64,000 bases of DNA. Source: Echinarachnius parma. Lineage: Eukaryota; Echinodermata; Echinoidea; Clypeasteroida; Echinarachniidae. Where the stretch lies: assembly GCA_037951105.1 (NCBI GenBank), contig JBAMJV010009668.1, forward strand, positions 32,501 through 96,500, in the 5' to 3' direction. The position numbers and the translations under genes were made by a program. The notes beneath the pieces were generated by a model. It saw nothing but the letters and a program-made list of their open reading frames with translations. It did no database searches and was not told the origin of the DNA. This document shows positions 46,571-60,045 of the stretch, piece after piece; position 1 is the stretch's first letter; each line of letters begins with the position of its first letter.

Positions 46571-48231
46571 TTAGGTTATACATATATCATATGTATAACC
46601 TATTGATTTCGTTCGAATTTTTCTTCTTCTTCTTCTTTATTCTACCCCTCACTTTTGTTCGTCGATTATCTCAAGATCACATGAATCAAATATCATGAAT
46701 CTTCACATGATGATAGATCATGTTCTAACTTAGAACTGCCCACTTTTTCAGTGACGTCACATGATTGTGACGTCATCAGGACGCCATTTTGTCAAATGTT
46801 AATAATCATCATATCTCAGTCATGAAATATCAATTTCAATTCAAATTTCGCATTAACATTAATCAGGTCAATGGTCATCTTTTAAGCTCATGCGCGTACA
46901 ATTACACTCGGAGACGCGCGCGTACGCGTCCGTCAAATGAAAACAAATGTCAAAAAATGCTCAAAACCTCAACCCGAGTAATTTACTATATGTTTCAGAC
47001 AATTTTAAGCGTTTCAAAAAATTCCGCGCGTGCGCGTCGGCGCGCGCGTATTTGCGCGCGTAACGCGAATTAATAGTAAAATTGTCGTTTTTTCACATGT
47101 TTTCCATTCCTTATAGATCCCTCAACACACCCTATCAATTTGAGTCATTGTTGACTCATAATAACGGAGTACGTGCGCGTCAAAGTCAAAATTACGCGCG
47201 CAAGCAAATTGGCAAAATATGGTAAAAACATACTTTTTTTTATTTGGCCATAACTTTTTAAAAAGTCCACAAACACCCAATTTTCTTTTAATATTCGGAT
47301 AGATTATGAGTTGTAAATACGAATTCATACCTCATTTATGCCGAGTAAATGTTATAAAGTCATCGTATTGACGGTTAAAGTTGAAAATGCGAATTTTACT
47401 CAATTTCAATCAATGTTGAAATCGATGACAGTGTACTTTTGGCCATATCTCACTTATTCTCCATCAATGTACTCCCAAATTTTGATATATCGTAGCTGAT
47501 GTTCTGCTCGATTCGCAATCTATTCACACCATTTAGTTTTGTTCAATGGATCCTGATGAATTGTTTGATTGGAAATAAGAGTTCAAATCTGTTACAAATT
47601 GAGGGTTAGCCAAAACGTATATTATCGACATATAACTGCTGGAGGAATCATGCTATCAATTTGAGATTTCGCATGTAGATAGGGATTTGCAAGCCCATCA
47701 TTTCATAAGTTAACACCAAATCGCGAAAATGCATATTTCATTGTCATATTTACCGTTAAAGGTCAAATAAATCAAGCATGAATACTCAATAACCACATAC
47801 GCCGCGGACATGAAATTCAGCACACATGTAGGTTATAATGAAAGGAACAATTTTCATGAGATAAGATCGGATTATGAAAATGGCGTTAAGGATATGTAAA
47901 TTAGGTTCAAAGGTCAAATAATTCACTGTTACAATGACAAATGCAGTGTGAAATCACTGATATTTCTTTCCCGATTTCCCATTTTTGTTAAGAGATCTAA
48001 TGTTGGTCTCGTGGAACAAGTTGTGACACAAGTCGTGGGTTCGAATCCAAGATAATATTTTTTTAATTTCTTTTTTCTTCTTTTTTACTTTTTATTAGGG
48101 GGGGGGGGGGGTGGAGTATGTGATATTATTTATATGATGATTGAGTAGTTATTTTTTCGAATAATGCTTTTATCATAAGAATTCGATATGTATAACCTTA
48201 ATTCGTCAAAAGTGACGAATTCAAAATCTAG
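46571..48231 (+). repeat. Array unit 18, P type, with tRNA-like segment (1,661 bp)
   Basis: The left palindrome has an ATC centre, followed by a CTT run. The tRNA-like part is shortened (A box 48004-48014, B box 48038-48048). A G run is at about 48099. Ends CAAAATCTAG. Confidence 0.88.
48004..48048 (+). other. tRNA-like segment in unit 18
   Basis: TGGTCTCGTGG and GGTTCGAATCC with a spacing shortened by about 10 bases relative to units 1, 10 and 21. Confidence 0.5.
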
Positions 48232-49768
48232 TATTGTTTTTGTGTCTGTATGCCAATGCATAGAGACACGAAAACAAGGATTTTGTTCGTCGGATACCTC
48301 AATAACGGGTGCAGCTATTGTCCTGAAACTTTGCCAGATGATAGATCTTGGTCTAACTTAGAACTGCCAAACTTTTGGGTGCCGCCGACTATTCGTGACG
48401 TCATCAGGACGCCATTTTGTGAAATTTCATTCATGGATGTATCTCAGTCATGCATCTTCTATTTCCCTTGAAATTTAGCACCAATAATTATCACGCCGAG
48501 TGGCAACTTTTCCGAGTATGCGCATGCGCATGCGCCACGTAACAAGCGCGTACGCGCCCTTCTAAGGATCTTACAATCTGAAAATGCTCAAAAACAACAA
48601 TTTTTTTATTCGGGCATAACTTTTTAAAAAGTCCACAAAAACCCAACTTTCTCTTAATATTCGGATAGATTATGAGTTGTAGATACGAATTCATACCTCA
48701 TTTATGCCGAGTAAATGTTATAAAGTCATCATATTGACTGTTAAAAATTAAATAGCGCACGAGCGTGAAAATTTCCCACGTCCGGTCTCTTATCGGCCAT
48801 AACTTTTTAAAAAGTCCACAAACTCCCAAATTTCTTTGAATATCCGGAAAGATTATGAGTTGTAGATGCGAATTCATACCTCATTTATGCCGAGTAAATG
48901 TTACAAAGTCATCATATTGACCGTTAAGATTTAAAAAGCGCACGAGTGTGAAAATTGGCTAAGTCTGAACAGCGCCATCTAACATCTAAGGGCGAACAAT
49001 TCAAAACAAATAATTGGCAAAATATGGTAAAAACATCCTTTTTTAATTCGGCCATAACTTTTTCAAAAGTCGACAAAAACCCAATTTTATTTCAATATTT
49101 GGATAGATTATGAGTTGTAGATACGAATTCATACCTCATTTATGCCGAGTAAATCTTCTAAAGTCAACGAATTGACCGCTTAAAGTTGAAATCGCGCAAA
49201 GAGTGTGAAAATTGGCTAAATCTGGTCAAACATGCACTTCTCTTATCGGTCACAACTTCTTTGATACATGGAAATATACAAATATTTTTTCATGTTCTGA
49301 AAGAGTATGAGTTGCACATATTTTTACAAATTTAACATTGGCCAATCAGATTTTGTAAAGTCATCATAGTGCACGATAAAGTAAAAAAAAAGTTCAATCT
49401 TCAATTACGACCTGTTCCCGTGCTCAAATCGTGAAATAAAATCGAAAAAATGATTGTGTAGCGGAAACTCAGCTTTAGCATACTGAAAACCGGGTCAAAA
49501 TCGGCCAAAGGAAAAGTGTGATATGGTTGAAATAAGACGTCAGGTACAGAGCCATTTTACAGTCATTTTGGTCAATTAAAGAGCTCCCCCCTCCCCTTTT
49601 GTTATGAATTAATATTGTTACCCTATTTGGTGTCATTCATTTATTTATGCCAAGTAAATGTCATGACATCATCATAATTACGCGTTGAAAAGTCAATATC
49701 ATCATAATTATCGTAATTTCAATATGTATAACCTTTAATTCGTCAAATGTGACGAATTCAACATCTAG
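48232..49768 (+). repeat. Array unit 19, Q type (1,537 bp)
   Basis: Full-length Q. The Q frame is open at the TGG site but stops earlier at CCCTTGAAATT. Confidence 0.9.
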
Positions 49769-51294
49769 TATTGTTTTTGTGTCTGTATGCCAATGCATAG
49801 AGACACGAAAACAAGGATTTTGTTCGTCGGATACCTCAATAACGGCTGCAGCTATTGTCCTGAAACTTTGCCAGATGATAGATCTTGGTCTAACTTAGAA
49901 CTGCCAAACTTTTGAGTGCCGCCGACTATTCGTGACGTCATCAGGACGCCATTTTGTGAAATTTCATTCATGGATGTATCTCAGTCATGCATCTTCTATT
50001 TCCCTTTAAATTTGGCACCAATAATTATCACGCCGAGTGGCAACTTTTCCGATTATGCGCATGCGCATGCGCTACGTAACAAGCGCGTACGCGCCCGTCT
50101 AAGGATCTTAAAATCTGAAAATGCTCAAAAACAACCATTTTTTTATTCGGGCATAACTTTTTTTAAAGTCCACAAAAACCCATTTCTATTTTAATATTCG
50201 GATAGATTATGAGGTGTAGATACGAATTCATACCTCATTTATGCCGAGTAAATGTCATAAAGTCATCATATTGACGGTTAAAAATTAAATAGCGCACGAG
50301 TGTGAAAATTTCCCAAGTCTGGTCTCTTATCGGCCATAACTTTTTTTTAAGTCCACAAACTCGCAAATTTCTTTGAATATCCGGAAAGATTATGAGTTTT
50401 AGATGCGAATTCATACCTCATTTATGCCGAGTAAATGTTACAAAGTCATCATATTGACCGTTAAGATTTAAAAAGCGCACGAGTGTGAAAATTGGCTAAG
50501 TCTGAACAGCGCCATCTAACATCTAAGGGCGAACAATTCAAAACAAATAATTGGCAAAATATGGTAAAAACATCCTTTTTTAATTCGGCCATAACTTTTT
50601 CAAAAGTCGACAAAAACCCAATTTTATTTGAATATTTGGATAGATTATGAGTTGTAGATACGAATTCATACCTCATTTATGCCGAGTAAATCTTCTAAAG
50701 TCAACGAATTGACCGCTTAAAGTTGAAATCGCGCAAAGAGTGTGAAAATTGGCTAAATCTGGTCAAACATGCACTTCTCTTATCGGTCACAACTTCTTTG
50801 ATACATGGATATATACAAATATTTGTTCATATTCGGAAAGAGTATGAGTTGCACATATTTTTACAAATTTAACATTGGCCAATCAGATTTGGTAAAGTCA
50901 TCCTAGTGCACGATAAAGTAAAAAAAAGTTCAACCTTCAATTACGACCTGTTCCCGTGCTCTAATCGTGAAATAAAATCGAAAAAATGATTGTGTAGAGG
51001 AAACTCAGGTTTAACATACTGAAAACCGGGTCAAAATCGGCCAAAGGAAAGGTGTGATATGGTTGAAATAAGACGTCAGGTACTGAGCCATTTTACAGTC
51101 ATTTTGGTCAATTATAGAGCTGCCCCCTCCACTTTTGTTATGAATTAATATTGTTACCCTATTTTGTGTCATTCATTTATGCCAAGTAGATGTTATGACA
51201 TCATCATATTACGCGTTGAAAAGTCAATATCATCATATCGAAATTTCAATATGTATAACCTTAATTCGTCAAAAGTGACGAATTCAACATCTAG
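49769..51294 (+). repeat. Array unit 20, Q type (1,526 bp)
   Basis: The front has the TGA variant. A middle segment (CATATTCGGAAAGAG, CATCCTAGTG) is shared with unit 22, and the rear is shared with unit 11. Confidence 0.9.
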
Positions 51295-53033
51295 TTAGGT
51301 TATACATATACATATGTATAACCTATTGATTTCGTCAAGATTTTTATTATTTATTAGGTTATACATATACATATGTATAACCTATTGATTTCGTTCGAAT
51401 TTTTATTATTATTTTTTATTATTATTATTATTCTTCCGATTTTGTTCGTCGCATATCTCAAGATCAAATGAATCAATCATCATGAAACTTCACATGATGA
51501 TAGATCATCATCTGACTTAGTGCAACGTAATCATTTTAATCTCGTCAGATCACTGTGACGTCATCAGGACGCCATTTTGTCAAATTTCAATAATCATCAT
51601 AACTCAGTCATGCATCATTAATTTCACTTCAAATTTCGCATCAATATCAATCAGTTCAATCGTCATCTTTTAAGCTCATGCGCGTGCGCTTACACTCAGA
51701 GACGCGCGCATACGCGTCCGTCAAGTGAAAAAAAAATTTTAATGTTCAAAACCCCAACCCGAGTAATTTACTATATGTTTCAGACAATTTTAAGCGTTTC
51801 AAAAAATTCCGCGCGTGCGCGTCGGCGCGCGCGTATTTGCGCGCGTAACGCGAATGAATAAGAAAAATGTAGTTTTTTTACATGTTTTGCAATTCTTATA
51901 CATCCCTCAGCACACCCTATCAACTTGAGTCATTATTGACTCATAATAACGGAGTACGCGCGTGTCAAAGTCAAAATTACGCGCGCACGCAAAATGGCAA
52001 AAAATGGCAAAACATGGTAAAAACATCCTTTTTGTATTCGGCCATAACTTTTTAAAAAGTCCACAAACACCCAATTTTCTTTTAATATTCGGATAGATTA
52101 TGAGTTGTACATACGAATTCATACCTCATTTATGTCGAGTAAATGTTATAAAGTCATCGTATTGACGGTTAAAGTTGAAAATGCGAATTTTAATCAATTT
52201 CAATCAATGTTGAAATCGATCACAGTGGACTATTGACCATATCTCGCTTATTCTCCATCAATTTTCTCCCAAATTTTGATATATCGTAGCTGATGTCCTG
52301 CTCTATTCGCAATATTTTCACAACAATTCGTTATGTTAACTGGATCCTGATGAATTGTTTGATTGTAAATAAGAGTCCAAATCTGATAAAAATTGAGGTT
52401 TAGCCAAAACGTATGTTATCGACCTATAAATGCTGAAGAAATTATGCTATCAATTTGAGATTTCGCATGTAGATAGGGATTTGCAAGCCCATCATTTCAT
52501 AAGTTAACACCAAATCGCGAAAATGCATATTACATTGTCTTATTTACCGTTAAAGGTCAAATAAATCAAGCATGAATACTCAATAACCACGTACGCAGTG
52601 GACATGAAATTCAGCACACATGTATGGTATAATGAAAGGAAAAATGTTCATAATATAAGATCGGATTATGAAAATGGCGTTAAGGATATGTAAATTAGGT
52701 TCAAAGGTCAAATAATTCACTGTTACAATGACAAATACAGTGTGCAATCACTGATGTATCTTTCCCGATTTCCCATTTTCGTTAAGAGATCTAATGTTGG
52801 TCTCGCGGTATAATTTGTGACACAAGATCAAAGGGTCGTGGGTTCGAATCCAAGGCAATATGTTTTAACTTTCTTTTTTTCCTTCTTTTTTTCTCTTTTT
52901 TCAGGGGGGGGGGGGGAGGAATCTATTATTATTGATATGATGATTGAGTAGTTATTTTTGGAATCATCCTTTTATCATTTTAAATCGATATGTATAACCT
53001 TAATTCGTCAAAAGTGACGAATTCAAAATCTAG
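51295..53033 (+). repeat. Array unit 21, P type, mosaic, with tRNA-like segment
   Basis: Two stacked left termini (51298 and 51357, period about 59 bp). The front matches unit 10, a middle part (about 51850-52150) matches the P segment of unit 7, and the rear again matches unit 10. A box 52798-52808, B box 52841-52851. Confidence 0.88.
52798..52851 (+). other. tRNA-like segment in unit 21
   Basis: TGGTCTCGCGG and GGTTCGAATCC, with a T-rich run and about 13 G following. Confidence 0.6.
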
Positions 53034-54609
53034 TATTGTTTTTGTGTCTATATGCCAGTGCATAGAGACACGAAAACAAGAATTTTGTTCGTCGGATAGC
53101 TCTGGATACCTTTGGGTGCCGCCGACTATTCGTGACGTCATCGGGACGCCATTTTGTGAAATTACATTCATGGATGTATCTCAGTCATGCATCTTCTATT
53201 TCCCTTTAAATTTGGCACCAATAATTATCACGCCGAGTGGCAACTTTTCCAATTATGCGCATGCGCATGCGCTACGTAACAAGCGCGTACGCGCCCGTCT
53301 AAGGATCTTAAAATCTGAAAATGCTCAAAAACAACCATTTTTTTATTCGCCATAACTTTTTTAAAAGTCCACCAAAACCCATTTTTATTTTAATATTCGG
53401 ATAGATTATGAGTTGTAAATGCGAATTCATACCTCATTTATGCCGAGTAAATGTCATAAAGTCATTATATTGACGGTTAAAGTTGAAAATGCGCATTTTA
53501 ACTTATTTTAATCGATTTTGAAATCAATCACAGCAGACTTCCGACCATATCTCGCTAATTAGGTTATACATACATTTAAAACAATACAATTTAAAAATTA
53601 AATAGCGCACGAGCGTTAAAATTTCCCAAGTCTGGTCTCTTATCGGCCATAACTTTTTTAAAAGTCCACAAACTCCCAAATTTCTTTGAATATCCAGAAA
53701 GATTATGAGTTGTAGATGCGAATTCATACCTCATTTATGCCGAGTAAATGTTACAAAGTCATCATATTGACCGTTAAAAATTATATAGCGCACGAGTGTG
53801 AAAATTGGCTAAGTCTGAATAGCGCCATCTAACATCTAACGGCGAACAGTTCAAAACAAAATAATTGGCAAAATATGGTAAAAACATCCTTTTTTAATTC
53901 GGCCATAACTTTTTCAAAAGTCGACAAAAACCCAATTTTATTTGAATATTTGGATAGATTATGAGTTGTAGATACGAATTCATACTTCCTTTATGCCGGG
54001 TAAATGTTCTAAAGTCATCGAATTGACCGGTTAAAGTTGAAATCGCGCAAAGAGTGTGAAAATTGGCTAAATCTGGTCAAACATGCACTTCTCTTATCGG
54101 TCACAACTTCTTTGATACATGGATATATACAAATATTTGTTCATATTCGGAAAGAGTATGAGTTGCACATATTTTTACAAATTTAACATTGGCCAATCAG
54201 ATTTGGTAAAGTCATCCTAGTGCACGATAAAGTAAAAAAAAGTTCAACCTTCAATTACGACCTGTTCCCGTGCTCTAATCGTGAAATAAAATCGAAAATC
54301 GCGATAACGTAGCGGAAACTCAGCTTTAACATACTGAAAACCGGGTAAAAATCGGCCAAAGGAAAAGTGTGATATGGTCAAAATAAGACGTCAAGTACAG
54401 AGCCATTTTACAGTCATTTTGGTAAATTTAAGAGCTTCCCCCTCCCCTTTTGTTATGAATTAATATTGTTACCTTATTTTGTGTCATTCATTTATGCCAA
54501 GTAAATGTTATGACATCATCATATTACGCGTTGAAAAGTCAATATCATCATATCGAAATTTCAATATGTATAACCTTAATTCGTCAAACGTGACGAATTC
54601 AACATCTAG
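53034..54609 (+). repeat. Array unit 22, Q type, rearranged (1,576 bp)
   Basis: About 110 bp are deleted after the left hairpin (GGATAGCTCTGGATACC). A P-type segment (CAATCACAGCAGACTTCCGACC) plus a fragment of the P left end (AGGTTATACATAC) is inserted at about 53480-53595. The rear matches the units 2/26 type. Confidence 0.88.
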
Positions 54610-56137
54610 TATTGTTTTTGTGTCTGTATGCCAATGCATAGAGACACGAAAACAAGGATTTTGTTCGTCGGATACCTCAATAACGGCTGCAGCTATTGTC
54701 CTGAAACTTTGCGAGATGATAGATCTTGGTCTAACTTAGAACTGCCAAACTTTTGAGTGCCGCCGACTATTCGTGACGTCATCGGGACGCCATTTTGTGA
54801 AATTTCATTCATGGATGTATCTCAGTCATGCATCTTCTATTTCCCTTGAAATTTGGCACCAATAATCATCACGCCGAGTGGCAACTTTTCCGAGTATGCG
54901 CATGCGCATGCGCTACGTAACAAGCGCGTACGCGCCCGTCTAAGGATCTTAAAATCTGAAAATGCTCAAAAACAACCATTTTTTTATTCGGGCATAACTT
55001 TTTTAAAAGTCCACAAAAACCCATTTTTCTTTTAATATTCGGATAGATTATGAGTTGTAGATGCGAATTCATACCTCATTCATGCCGAGTAAATGTCATA
55101 AAGTCATCATATTGACGGTTAAAAATTAAATAGCGCACGAGTGTGAAAATTTCCCAAGTCTGGTCTCTTATCGGCCATAACTTTTTAAAAAGTCCACAAA
55201 CTCGCAAATTTCTTTGAATATCCGGAAAGATTATGAGTTGTAGATGCGAATTCATACCTCATTTATGCCGAGTAAATGTTACAAAGTCATCATATTGACC
55301 GTTGAAATTTAAATGGCGCACGAGTGTGAAAATTGGCTAAGTCTGTATAGCGCCATCTAACATCTAACGGCGAACAGTTAAAAGCAAATAATTGGCAAAA
55401 TATGGTAAAAACATCCTTTTTTAATTCGGCCATAACTTTTTCAAAAGTCGACAAAAACCCAATTTTATTTGAATATTTGGATAGATTATGAGTTGTAGAT
55501 ACGAATTCATACCTCATTTATGCCGAGTAAATCTTCTAAAGTCATCGAATTGACCGGTTAAAGTTGAAATCGCGCAAAGAGTGTGAAAATTGGCTAAATC
55601 GGGTCAAACATGCACTTCTCTTATCGGTCACAACTTCTTTGATAAATGGATATATCCAAATATTTTTACATATTCTGAAAGAGTATGAGTTGCACATATT
55701 TTTACAAATTTAACATTGGCCAATCAGATTTTGTAAAGTCATCATAGTGCACGATAAAGAAAAAAAAAGTTCAACCTTCAATTACGACCTGTTCCCGTGC
55801 TCAAATCGTAAAATAAAATCGAAAAAATGATTGTGTAGAGGAAACTCAGCTTTAGCATACTGAAAACCAGGTCAAAATCGGCCAAAGGAAAGGTGTGATA
55901 TGGTTGAAATAAGACGTCAGGTACAGAGCCATTTTACAGTCATTTTGGTCAATTAAAGAGCTCCCCCCTCCCCTTTTGTTATGAATTAATATTGTTACCC
56001 TATTTGGTGTCATTCATTTATGCCAAGTCAATGTTATGACATTATCATAATTACGCGTTGAAAAGTCAATATCATCATATCGTAATTTCAATATGTATAA
56101 CCTTTAATTCGTCAAATGTGACGAATTCAACATCTAG
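54610..56137 (+). repeat. Array unit 23, Q type (1,528 bp)
   Basis: Full-length Q with the TGA variant and an early stop at CCCTTGAAATT. Confidence 0.9.
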
Positions 56138-57671
56138 TGTTGTTTTTGTGTCTGTATGCCAATGCATAGAGACACGAAAACAAGGATTTTGTTCGTCGGA
56201 TACCTCAATAACGGGTGCAGCTATTGTCCTGAAACTTTGCCAGATGATAGATCTTGGTCTAACTTAGAACTGCCAAACTTTTGGGTGCCGCCAACTATTC
56301 GTGACGTCATCGGGACGCCATTTTGTGAAATTACATTCATGGATGTATCTCAGTCATGCATCTTCTATTTCCCTTGAAATTTAGCACCAACAATTATCAG
56401 GCCGAGTGGCAACTTTTCCGATTATGCGCATGCGCATGCGCTACGTAACAAGCGCGTACGCGCCCGTCTAAGGATCTTAAAATCTGAAAATGCTCAAAAA
56501 CAACCATTTTTTTATTCGGGCATAACTTTTTAAAAAGTCCACAAAAACCCATTTCTATTTGAATATTCGGATAGATTATGAGTTGTAGATGCGAATTCAT
56601 ACCTCATTTATGCCGAGTAAATGTTATAAAGTCATCATATTGACGGTTAAAAATTAAATGGCGCACGAGTGTGAAAATTTCCCAAGTCTGGTCTCTTACC
56701 GGCCATAACTTTTTAAAAAGTCCACAAACTCGCAAATTTCTTTGAATATCCGGAAAGATTATGAGTTGTAGATGCGAATTCATACCTCATTTATGCCGAG
56801 TAAATGTTACAAAGTCATCATATTGACCGTTAAGATTTAAAAAGCGCACGAGTGTGAAAATTGGCTAAGTCTGAACAGCGCCATCTAACATCTAAGGGCG
56901 AACAGTTCTAAACAAATAATTGGCAAAATATGGTAAAAACATCCTTTTTTAATTCGGCCATAACTTTTTCAAAAGTCGACAAAAACCCAATTTCATTTGA
57001 ATATTTGGATAGATTATGAGTTGTAGATACGAATTCATACTTGCTTTATGCCGAGTAAATCTTCTAAAGTCATCGAATTGACCGCTTAAAGTTGAAATCG
57101 CGCAAAGAGTGTGAAAATTGGCTAAATCTGGTCAAACATGCACTTCTCTTATCGGTCACAACTTCTTTGATACATGGAAATATACAAATATTTGTTCATA
57201 TTCTGAAAGAGTATGAGTTGCACATATTTTTACAATTTTAACATTGGCCAATCAGATTTGGTAAAGTCTTCATAGTGCACGATAAAGTAAAAAAAAAGTT
57301 CAACCTTCAATTACGACCTGTTCCCGTGCTCAAATCGTGAAATAAAATCGAAAAAATGATGTGTACAGGAAACTCAGCTTCAGCATACTGAAAACCGGGT
57401 CAAAATCGGCCAAAGGAAAGGTGTAATATGGTTGAAATAAGACGTCAGGTACAGAGCCATTTTACAGTCATTTTGGTCAATTAAAGAGCTCCCCCCTCCC
57501 CTTTTGTTATGAATTAATATATTGTTACCCTATTTGGTGTCATTCATTTATTTATGCCAAGTCAATGTTATGACATTATCATAATTACGCGTTGAAAAGT
57601 CAATATCATCATATCGTAATTTCAATATGTATAACCTTTAATTCGTCAAACGTGACGAATTCAACATCTAG
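56138..57671 (+). repeat. Array unit 24, Q type (1,534 bp)
   Basis: Starts TGTTG instead of TATTG. Q frame open to CCCTTGA. Followed by a P unit. Confidence 0.9.
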
Positions 57672-60045
57672 TTAGGTTATACATATACATATGTATAACC
57701 TATTGATTTCGTTCGAATTTTTATTATTTATTCTTCTTCCTAATTTTGTGCGTCGCATATCTCAATATCAGATGAATCAATTGTCATGAATCTTCACATG
57801 ATGATAGATCATCATCTAACTTAGAACTGGTAACTTTTTCAGTGACGTCACATCACTATGACGTCATCAGGACGCCATTTTGTCAAATTTTAATAATCAT
57901 CATATCTCAGTCATGATTTATCAATTTCAATTCAAATTTCACATAAATATTATTCGGATCAATCGTCATCTTTTAAGCTCATGCGCATGCGCTTACACTC
58001 GGAGACGCGCGCGTACGCGTCCGTCAAATGAAAAAAAAAATTAAAATGCTCAAAACCCTAACCCAAGTAATTTACTATATGTTTCAGACAATTTTAAGCG
58101 TTTCAAAAAATTCCGCGCGTGCGCGTCGGCGCGCGCGTATTTGCGCACGTAACGCAAATGAATGAGAAAATTGTCGTTTTTTCACATGTTTTGCAATTCT
58201 TATACATCCCTCAACGCACCCTATCAATTTGAGTCATTGTTGACTCATAATAACGGAGTACGCGCGCGTCAAAGTCAAAATTACGCGCGCACGCAAATTG
58301 GCAAAATATGGTAAAAACATACTTTTTTAATTCGGCCATAACTTTATAAAAAGTCCATAAACACCCAATTTTCTTTTACTATTCAGATAGATTATGAGTT
58401 GTAGATACGAATTCATACCTCATTTATGCCGAGTAAATGTAATAAAGTTATCATATTGACGGTTAAAGTTGAAAATGAGCATTTTAACTGATTTTAATCA
58501 ATTTTGAAATCAATCACAGCAGACTTCCGACCATATCTCGCTAATTCTCCATTAATTTTCTCCCATATTTCGATATGTTATAGCTGAGGTTATGCTTTAA
58601 AAGTGCTGTGGTTTCAATTACCCAACAATATGAATTCAGGAACTAGAATGTGTCTCTATACAATTGTGATTAGTCTGCCACGCGTATTTGCGCGTGTAAC
58701 GCAATCAAATAGGAAAAATGCCGTTTTTTCACATGTTTGTTTTAATTCTGATACATCCCTCAACTCACCCTATCAATTTGAGTCATTGTTGACTCATAAT
58801 AACGGAGTACGCGCGCGTCAAAGTCAAAATTACGCGCGCACGCAAAATGGCAAACATGGTCAAAACATCTTTTTTTTATTCGGCCATAACTTTTTAAAAA
58901 GTCCACAAACATCCAATTTTCTTTTAATATTCGGATAGATTATGAGTTGTAGATACGAATTCATACCTCATTTATGCCGAGTAAATGTTATAAAGTCATC
59001 ATATTGACGGTTAAAAATTAAATAGCGCACGAGCGTGAAAATTTCCCAAGTCTGGTCTCTTATCGGCCATAACTTTTTTAAAAGTCCACAAACTCCCAAA
59101 TTTCTTTGAATATCCGGAAAGATTATGAGTTGTAGATGCGAATTCATACCTCATTTATGCCGAGTAAATGTTACAAAGTCATCATATTGACCGTTAAGAT
59201 TTAAAAAGCGCACGAGTGTGAAAATTGGCTTAAGTCTGTATAGCGCCATCTAACATCTAACGGCGAACAGTTCAAATCAAATAATTGGCAAAATATGGTA
59301 AAAACATCCTTTTTTAATTCGGCCATAACTTTTTCAAAAGTCGACAAAAACCCAATTTTATTTGAATATTTGGATAGATTATGAGTTGTAGATACGAATT
59401 CATACCTCATTTATGCCGAGTAAATCTTCTAAAGTCAACGAATTGACCGCTTAAAGTTGAAATCGCGCAAAGAGTGTGAAAATTGGCTAAATTTGGTCAA
59501 ACATGCATTTCTCTTAACGGTCACAACTTCTTTGATACATGGATATATACAAATATTTTTTCATATTCTGAAAGAGTATGAGTTGCACATATTTTTACAA
59601 TTTTAACATTGGCCAATCAGATTTTGTAAAGTCATCATTGTGCACGATAAAGTAAACAAAAAGTTCAACCTTCAATTACGACCTGTTCCCGTGCACTAAT
59701 CGTGAAATAAACTCGAAAATCGCGGTAATGTAGCGGAAACTCAGCTTTAACATACTGAAAACCGGGTACAAATCGGCCAAAGGAAAGGTGTGATATGGTT
59801 GAAATAAGACGTCAGGTACAGAGCCATTTTACAGTCATTTTGGTCAATTTAAGAGCTTCCCACTCCCCATTTGATAACAATTGAATGTAATGAATTAATA
59901 TTGTTACCCTATTTTGTGTCATCCATTAATGCCAAGTAAATGTTATGACATCATCATATTACGCGTTGAAAAGTCAATATCATCATATGGTAATTTCAAT
60001 ATGTATAACCTTAAATTCGTCAAATATGACGAATTCAACATCTAG
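57672..60045 (+). repeat. Array unit 25, longest regular P type (2,374 bp)
   Basis: Left palindrome; P core; a second partial core and AP-1 pair (about 58590-58810) as in unit 17; then a full Q-type rear from about 58990. The terminal hairpin loop is the unique AATA. Confidence 0.85.
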
